Shown piece by piece: positions 5,885 to 8,689 of a stretch of DNA of 8,689 bases (the first letter of the stretch is position 1; each line of letters starts with the position of its first letter). Under the pieces are notes generated by a model. It had not been told where the DNA came from. It did no database searches and saw nothing but the letters and a program-made list of their open reading frames with translations. Made by a program: the position numbers and the translations under genes. The DNA is taken from assembly GCA_964390805.1 (NCBI GenBank), contig CAYMKL010000205.1:1-8689 (forward strand), written 5' to 3'. This stretch comes from CAYMKL01 sp964390805. Lineage in GTDB: Bacteria > Chloroflexota > Anaerolineae > VGOG01.

Positions 5885-6838
5885 TTAACGCTCCCCTTTT
5901 CGCCTGACCCACACGCCGTACGAGTACCAGCCGGGCTTGTTGGGCGGGCGCCAGCCTCCAAAGGTAGTTCCTCCACAGTATTCGTAGCCCAGGTCCGTCC
6001 TCAGGTTCCAAGCCAACGGCTGCTGGTCGTCGCCCACGAAGAATATGTAGCGCGTCGGCACGCCCCAGTGATTCCACTCTACCAGCCCGAACCGGTTGGT
6101 CCAGCCTCCCACGTTCTGGCGGTCCCAAGCGATCCCGTACCCATGGCTGCTGGTGAAGCTGGCTTCCACTCCCTGCAGCGGGTCTCCGGACTCGTCCTCC
6201 ACCCACACCTGCAGCATCTTGCCCGACCAACCGGCCCTTCCGATGTTCTGGCAGGCGCTAACCCGCTCGATCTTGACGACTTCCCACTCCGGGTTGTCTG
6301 GATCCCAGGTGGGGACACAAGGGAGCAACTCGACCAAAATCTCGGCATCCTTCGAAAACTGGCCGGAAGTGGTGAGCCGCACAGCGTACCCCATCTGTCC
6401 GTAAATCGGTACCGGGGTCGCGTCCGAGACCAACCACTGGCAATCCCAGTTCAATTGGTAGCCTCCCTCGTCCGGTGGTCCTTTGGGGACCCTTCCCGTC
6501 TGAGCTGTCCCAACGTGTGTCCACTTGTCGTTCTGCCAGCGATGCGCCTGGAGCGTTCCTTCAGGTAGGGCGGCCCATTCCTCCCAGGGGAAGGAGAGCC
6601 GGCTGAAGGGATAGTTGGAATAGATCAGCACGGCGTCTTCTTCTCCAGCGGGAAGAACGTGGAGCGGCGTATCCGGGACGTATTCGACCTCCTCCACGAT
6701 CTTGCTCCCCTTGGCGTGGAAGATCCAGAACCGCGTGGGCTCCGTGATCTCCCTCACCAGGTGATCACCGACGTCTTGAGCCGACTCTTTCTCCACGACC
6801 GGACACTGCGTGGAATCGAGCCAGCACCGCAACTGCAC
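5885..6838 (-). CDS. Tryptophan-rich extracytoplasmic protein with C-terminal Ig-like domain (signal segment cut off by TAG)
   Basis: An open frame of 317 residues from a GTG at 6838 that has no Shine-Dalgarno. The same frame continues upstream through one TAG (6847-6845) into a 30-codon ORF that encodes a signal-anchor and has a strong ribosome binding site, so the gene's natural start is probably 6937. Residues 1-200 match nothing I recognise. Residues about 205-312 look like a beta-sandwich of the Big_1 or carboxypeptidase-regulatory type: K-M-L-Q-V-W-V-E-D then G-D-P-L-Q-G-V-E-A-S-F, T-N-R-F-G-L-V-E-W, and a closing P-G-W-Y-S-Y-G-V-W-V. The aromatic content is high, with six cysteines (5, 12, 133, 173, 196, 288), in keeping with disulfides outside the cytoplasm. 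Within a glycosyltransferase operon it may be a surface protein or a glycan acceptor; that is inference. The coding call is firm, the translated form uncertain. Confidence 0.75.
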   Translation of the reverse strand: MQLRCWLDSTQCPVVEKESAQDVGDHLVREITEPTRFWIFHAKGSKIVEEVEYVPDTPLHVLPAGEEDAVLIYSNYPFSRLSFPWEEWAALPEGTLQAHRWQNDKWTHVGTAQTGRVPKGPPDEGGYQLNWDCQWLVSDATPVPIYGQMGYAVRLTTSGQFSKDAEILVELLPCVPTWDPDNPEWEVVKIERVSACQNIGRAGWSGKMLQVWVEDESGDPLQGVEASFTSSHGYGIAWDRQNVGGWTNRFGLVEWNHWGVPTRYIFFVGDDQQPLAWNLRTDLGYEYCGGTTFGGWRPPNKPGWYSYGVWVRRKGER

Positions 6839-6844
6839 TGCAGG

Positions 6845-6937
6845 CTAGTAGGCTAATGTCGCCAGGAACACCGCCAGGGCAACGAGCAAGGCACCAACCA
6901 CAACCCACTTTCCTAAAGCACCGCACTTCTTAGACAT
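6845..6937 (-). CDS. 30-codon signal-anchor ORF, in frame with the downstream Ig-like protein
   Basis: ATG at 6937-6935, preceded at 7 nt by AAAGGAGG (6951-6944), encodes MSKKCGALGK, then a hydrophobic segment WVVVGALLVALAVFLATLAY, then TAG. The positive N-terminus with a 20-residue hydrophobic run is a textbook signal peptide or single membrane anchor. It overlaps the last 8 nt of the upstream glycosyltransferase gene, so it is translationally coupled. Two codons after the TAG the frame passes through the GTG called as the start of the Ig-like protein, so both pieces most likely form one gene interrupted by an amber codon. Taken alone it would be a 30-residue membrane peptide. Confidence 0.7.
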   Translation of the reverse strand: MSKKCGALGKWVVVGALLVALAVFLATLAY

Positions 6938-7634
6938 TGCACACCTCCTTTGCTTTCTTTTCCCGCACCCGAAACCAGCCGGAGTCCGAGTCCCACGGCC
7001 GCCAGGAGATGAGCTCGTTGCGCCTCAACGAGCCTGGGAACTCCGACACCTGCATACCTGTCTCCCAAACCACGTAGGGAAAGCTGACCTGGTCGCGGTG
7101 CGAATGGCGTTCTACCTCGCTCCACCAACGACGATTGAACTCCTCCATGCGCGGCGTATGATTGCGCAAGACCACCGTGCAGGCCCACAGCCCAAACTTC
7201 GGAGGAAACCCCTCAGCTCGATATTCCGTCAACTGTCGCCGCATTACCCTCGGGTCCGCCAGGCCAGCCTGTAGGCAAACCCGGCCTTCCTGGTAGGCAC
7301 AGTCCCGGTCGGGGTGGCGGAACACAGCGATGTCAGAACCCGGCTCGAGGAAGCTAACGAGCTCCCTGGGATCCACCAGCAACTCCACGTTGGAGTCCAG
7401 GTACAGCGAGTAGTCAAAACAGTCGAAGATCTCCTCCCGCCAGATTTTGACCCTTCGGTTGCGCTTCGGAGGCGAGAGAGAATCCAGATCCAGCTTGATC
7501 ATCCGGTACGCACTCTCCCCCACGAAGTCCAGGTCGGTAAAGCAGATCGCTTCTACGCCATTGAGGGGCACTCTTGGCTCAAGGAAAACGTCTGGCCGGC
7601 CAAAGACGCCGGTGAAGACCACCATGTTGTCCAT
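6930..7634 (-). CDS. DUF616 (TOD1/MUCI70-like) glycosyltransferase
   Basis: A 234-residue protein with the hallmarks of the DUF616 glycosyltransferase domain, known from plant TOD1 and MUCI70 and from bacterial and phage glycan loci. They are DLDFVGESAYRMIK (about 34-47), PPKRNRRVKIW (55-65), a DXD-like YLDSNVELL (78-86, D80-S81-N82), the family signature HPDRDCAYQE (107-116), the EGFPPKFGL loop (141-149) and the HRDQVSFPYVVW segment (179-190). Length suits a single cytoplasmic domain; there is no membrane segment. The ATG at 7634 lies 3 nt after the stop of the upstream gene with a modest AGGCGG site. Its 3' end holds the ribosome binding site and start of the signal-anchor ORF. It probably transfers a hexose or uronic acid onto a glycan chain; the donor and acceptor are unknown. 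Confidence 0.88.
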   Translation of the reverse strand: MDNMVVFTGVFGRPDVFLEPRVPLNGVEAICFTDLDFVGESAYRMIKLDLDSLSPPKRNRRVKIWREEIFDCFDYSLYLDSNVELLVDPRELVSFLEPGSDIAVFRHPDRDCAYQEGRVCLQAGLADPRVMRRQLTEYRAEGFPPKFGLWACTVVLRNHTPRMEEFNRRWWSEVERHSHRDQVSFPYVVWETGMQVSEFPGSLRRNELISWRPWDSDSGWFRVREKKAKEVCNV

Positions 7635-7637
7635 GGC

Positions 7638-7910
7638 TTACCGCCTTTCAGACCTTCGTCTGAGGTCCTCCTCGTAATCACTGTTAGCCTGCCAGAAGTC
7701 CTCGGGCCACTGGTGCTTATACTCCCTCAGCTTTCGGCCCATGTTCTTGGCCATGATGTACGCATCCACGATTCGGGCCTGCATTTCTTCTCTCAGGTCC
7801 TCGTCGGCCACCTCCGACAGGTCCCAAAGCTCCCGCAAGACCTCACAGATGGTACGGTGTGGGCTTACCGTCCCTTTGATCTGGTCAATGACCTGCCAAT
7901 GCCCCACCAT
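7638..7910 (-). CDS. Small helical protein of unknown function in the glycan operon
   Basis: A 90-residue charged, all-helical protein, rich in Glu and Arg, with HRTICEVLRELWDL (about residues 18-31), DEDLREEMQARIVDAYIMAKNMGRKLREY (37-65) and a very polar C-terminus. I recall comparable short EVLRE...AKxM..KL proteins next to methyltransferase and glycosyltransferase genes in phage or Chloroflexota-like loci, but cannot name a family. No signal peptide or membrane segment is seen. Start choice is awkward: the ATG at 7910 directly abuts GGAGGT (7916-7911) with no spacer, and no better start codon lies nearby. The stop of the upstream gene is 6 nt away in the same frame, so translation may rely on termination-reinitiation. 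The next gene follows after 3 nt. It may be a scaffold or a regulator of the enzymes around it; that is a guess. Confidence 0.7.
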   Translation of the reverse strand: MVGHWQVIDQIKGTVSPHRTICEVLRELWDLSEVADEDLREEMQARIVDAYIMAKNMGRKLREYKHQWPEDFWQANSDYEEDLRRRSERR

Positions 7911-7916
7911 ACCTCC

Positions 7917-8689
7917 TCACCGATTGTGCTGTAGCAAGGTCAACGGGTAAGGATCAAGGTCGAGAAAGCGACACAGCTTACACTCCAACCCTTTCGGGAT
8001 CTCCAAAACTTCTTCCCTGTCGCACCCCACCATCTCCTCGTAAGCGACCTCCAGGTAAGGCGCGGTCTCGAACAGTCGCCGAAAGCGCTCGACCCGGCCC
8101 TGCTCGCGGTAGTCGTCGTGGAGGAGGTGGATGATCCGCGCCTCGTTCATTTGCAGCCACACGGCCGTCACGTCGGAGACTTGATCGTACATCAGACGGC
8201 ACAACCTGACCTCGGCCTCCCCGCTCTCGAAGAAGTCTTGCAGCGTTCGAATGCTCCATGCAGGGATAGGCTTCAGCACTTCGCCTCCACACTCCACGTC
8301 GGGATGAGATGCCAGGCACTCCTCGATCAGGCCAGTCCCCACTCGCTGCGTACCCACAATCACCGCTTTGATCCTGCTCTCGGAGTTGCCTGGCCGACTC
8401 ATAGGGAGGAGGTCGCCACGAACACCACAAACCACCCGACCCGTCCAGTGGGGGACGTCCTTCACCACCTCGTACCCAGAGTCCAGGAGCTTCTCCAGGA
8501 AGCGCATCCAGAGCGTCCCCACGTCTCGCCAGGGGAAGGGATTGCCCCACCGCTCCGCCTGCTCCCGAGTATGGAGCTCCACCGCCCATGCTTCGGGCTT
8601 GGAGAACAGACGGTCATCGAGATCCAGGAGGAAGCCCTCGCCGCCCTCACAGTCCACCTTGACGACGTGGGCTGTGTAGGAAGTCAACA
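7917..8689 (-). CDS. FkbM-type methyltransferase fused to sulfotransferase-like domain, 5' partial
   Basis: The frame is open to the window edge, so the true start is outside; the TTG at 8687 is not a credible start. Residues below count from that TTG. Residues 7-45 read HVVKVDCEGGEGFLL and then AWAVELH, the C-terminal signature (I-K-x-D-x-E-G-x-E) of FkbM-family S-adenosylmethionine methyltransferases, so the SAM-binding half lies upstream. Residues about 105-256 resemble a PAPS-dependent sulfotransferase: the 5'-phosphosulfate loop VGTQRVGTGLIEECLASHPD (111-130), a GGE with Glu136, ARIIHLLHDD (183-192) and YEEM (216-219). The usual 3'-phosphate Arg and Ser of the LVRxx...S region appear replaced (H190, no Ser), and the domain is short (about 150 residues), so activity is uncertain. 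It is the first gene of the operon visible here and likely O-methylates, and perhaps sulfates, a glycan. Confidence 0.78.
   Translation of the reverse strand, partial: LTSYTAHVVKVDCEGGEGFLLDLDDRLFSKPEAWAVELHTREQAERWGNPFPWRDVGTLWMRFLEKLLDSGYEVVKDVPHWTGRVVCGVRGDLLPMSRPGNSESRIKAVIVGTQRVGTGLIEECLASHPDVECGGEVLKPIPAWSIRTLQDFFESGEAEVRLCRLMYDQVSDVTAVWLQMNEARIIHLLHDDYREQGRVERFRRLFETAPYLEVAYEEMVGCDREEVLEIPKGLECKLCRFLDLDPYPLTLLQHNR

Noticed and set aside
5625..6230. A 201-codon minus-strand frame containing the protein-like stretch MADREDALEFGVQTHQ
   Set aside because: It lies mostly within two better-supported genes in other frames; the short part in the 5782-5884 gap has no ribosome binding site and I cannot tie it to a family. 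It may be a gene remnant, but evidence is thin.
1..8689. CRISPR arrays, tRNA or rRNA genes, transposase genes or IS ends
   Set aside because: No spaced direct repeats, cloverleaf, rRNA-like stretch or transposase-like protein could be recognised on either strand.

Overview
The window is GC-rich (visibly well above 50 percent), densely coding bacterial or bacteriophage DNA. I see no rRNA, tRNA or CRISPR. The best guess for source is a Chloroflexota-like bacterium or a phage or prophage of one. That guess rests on remembered resemblance only: a lipase fused to repeats resembling Chloroflexota putative metallopeptidases, a small phage-like protein family present twice, a TumE/DUF6516-type toxin remnant, and CAATCTC-like heptamer repeats. 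No lineage marker gene is present.

Layout. (1) Plus strand, 3-2823: a 5'-truncated lipase-like alpha/beta hydrolase with a tandemly repeated C-terminal domain, translationally coupled to a small PsbP/DcrB-like protein. Next is a self-contained transcription unit with a near-consensus extended -10 promoter, a strong Shine-Dalgarno, a 184-aa protein and a bidirectional intrinsic terminator. (2) 2935-3279, minus strand: a 114-aa protein sharing the N-terminal signature of the 184-aa protein and convergent with it. (3) 3280-3927: a pyrimidine-rich intergenic stretch, a promoter, and a 96-aa helical protein that looks like the antitoxin half of a TumE-type toxin-antitoxin pair. Its overlapping partner appears reduced to a first and a last fragment. 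A short heptamer repeat follows. (4) Minus strand, 8689 to 3928: a head-to-tail operon for glycan or surface decoration. In transcription order it holds an FkbM-type methyltransferase fused to a sulfotransferase-like domain, a 90-aa helical protein, a DUF616 (TOD1/MUCI70-like) glycosyltransferase, a membrane-anchored or secreted Ig-like protein split from its signal segment by one in-frame TAG, and a GT2-GT4 double glycosyltransferase.

The minus-strand cluster has the content of a cell-surface or virion polysaccharide or glycoprotein modification module: sugar transfer by three catalytic domains, O-methylation and possibly sulfation, plus one exported protein that could be the acceptor or a surface partner. 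The points most worth a second look are the in-frame amber codon at 6845-6847, the toxin-gene scar at 3777-3858, the paired small proteins with their own strong expression signals, and the lipase with duplicated, apparently inactivated peptidase-like domains.
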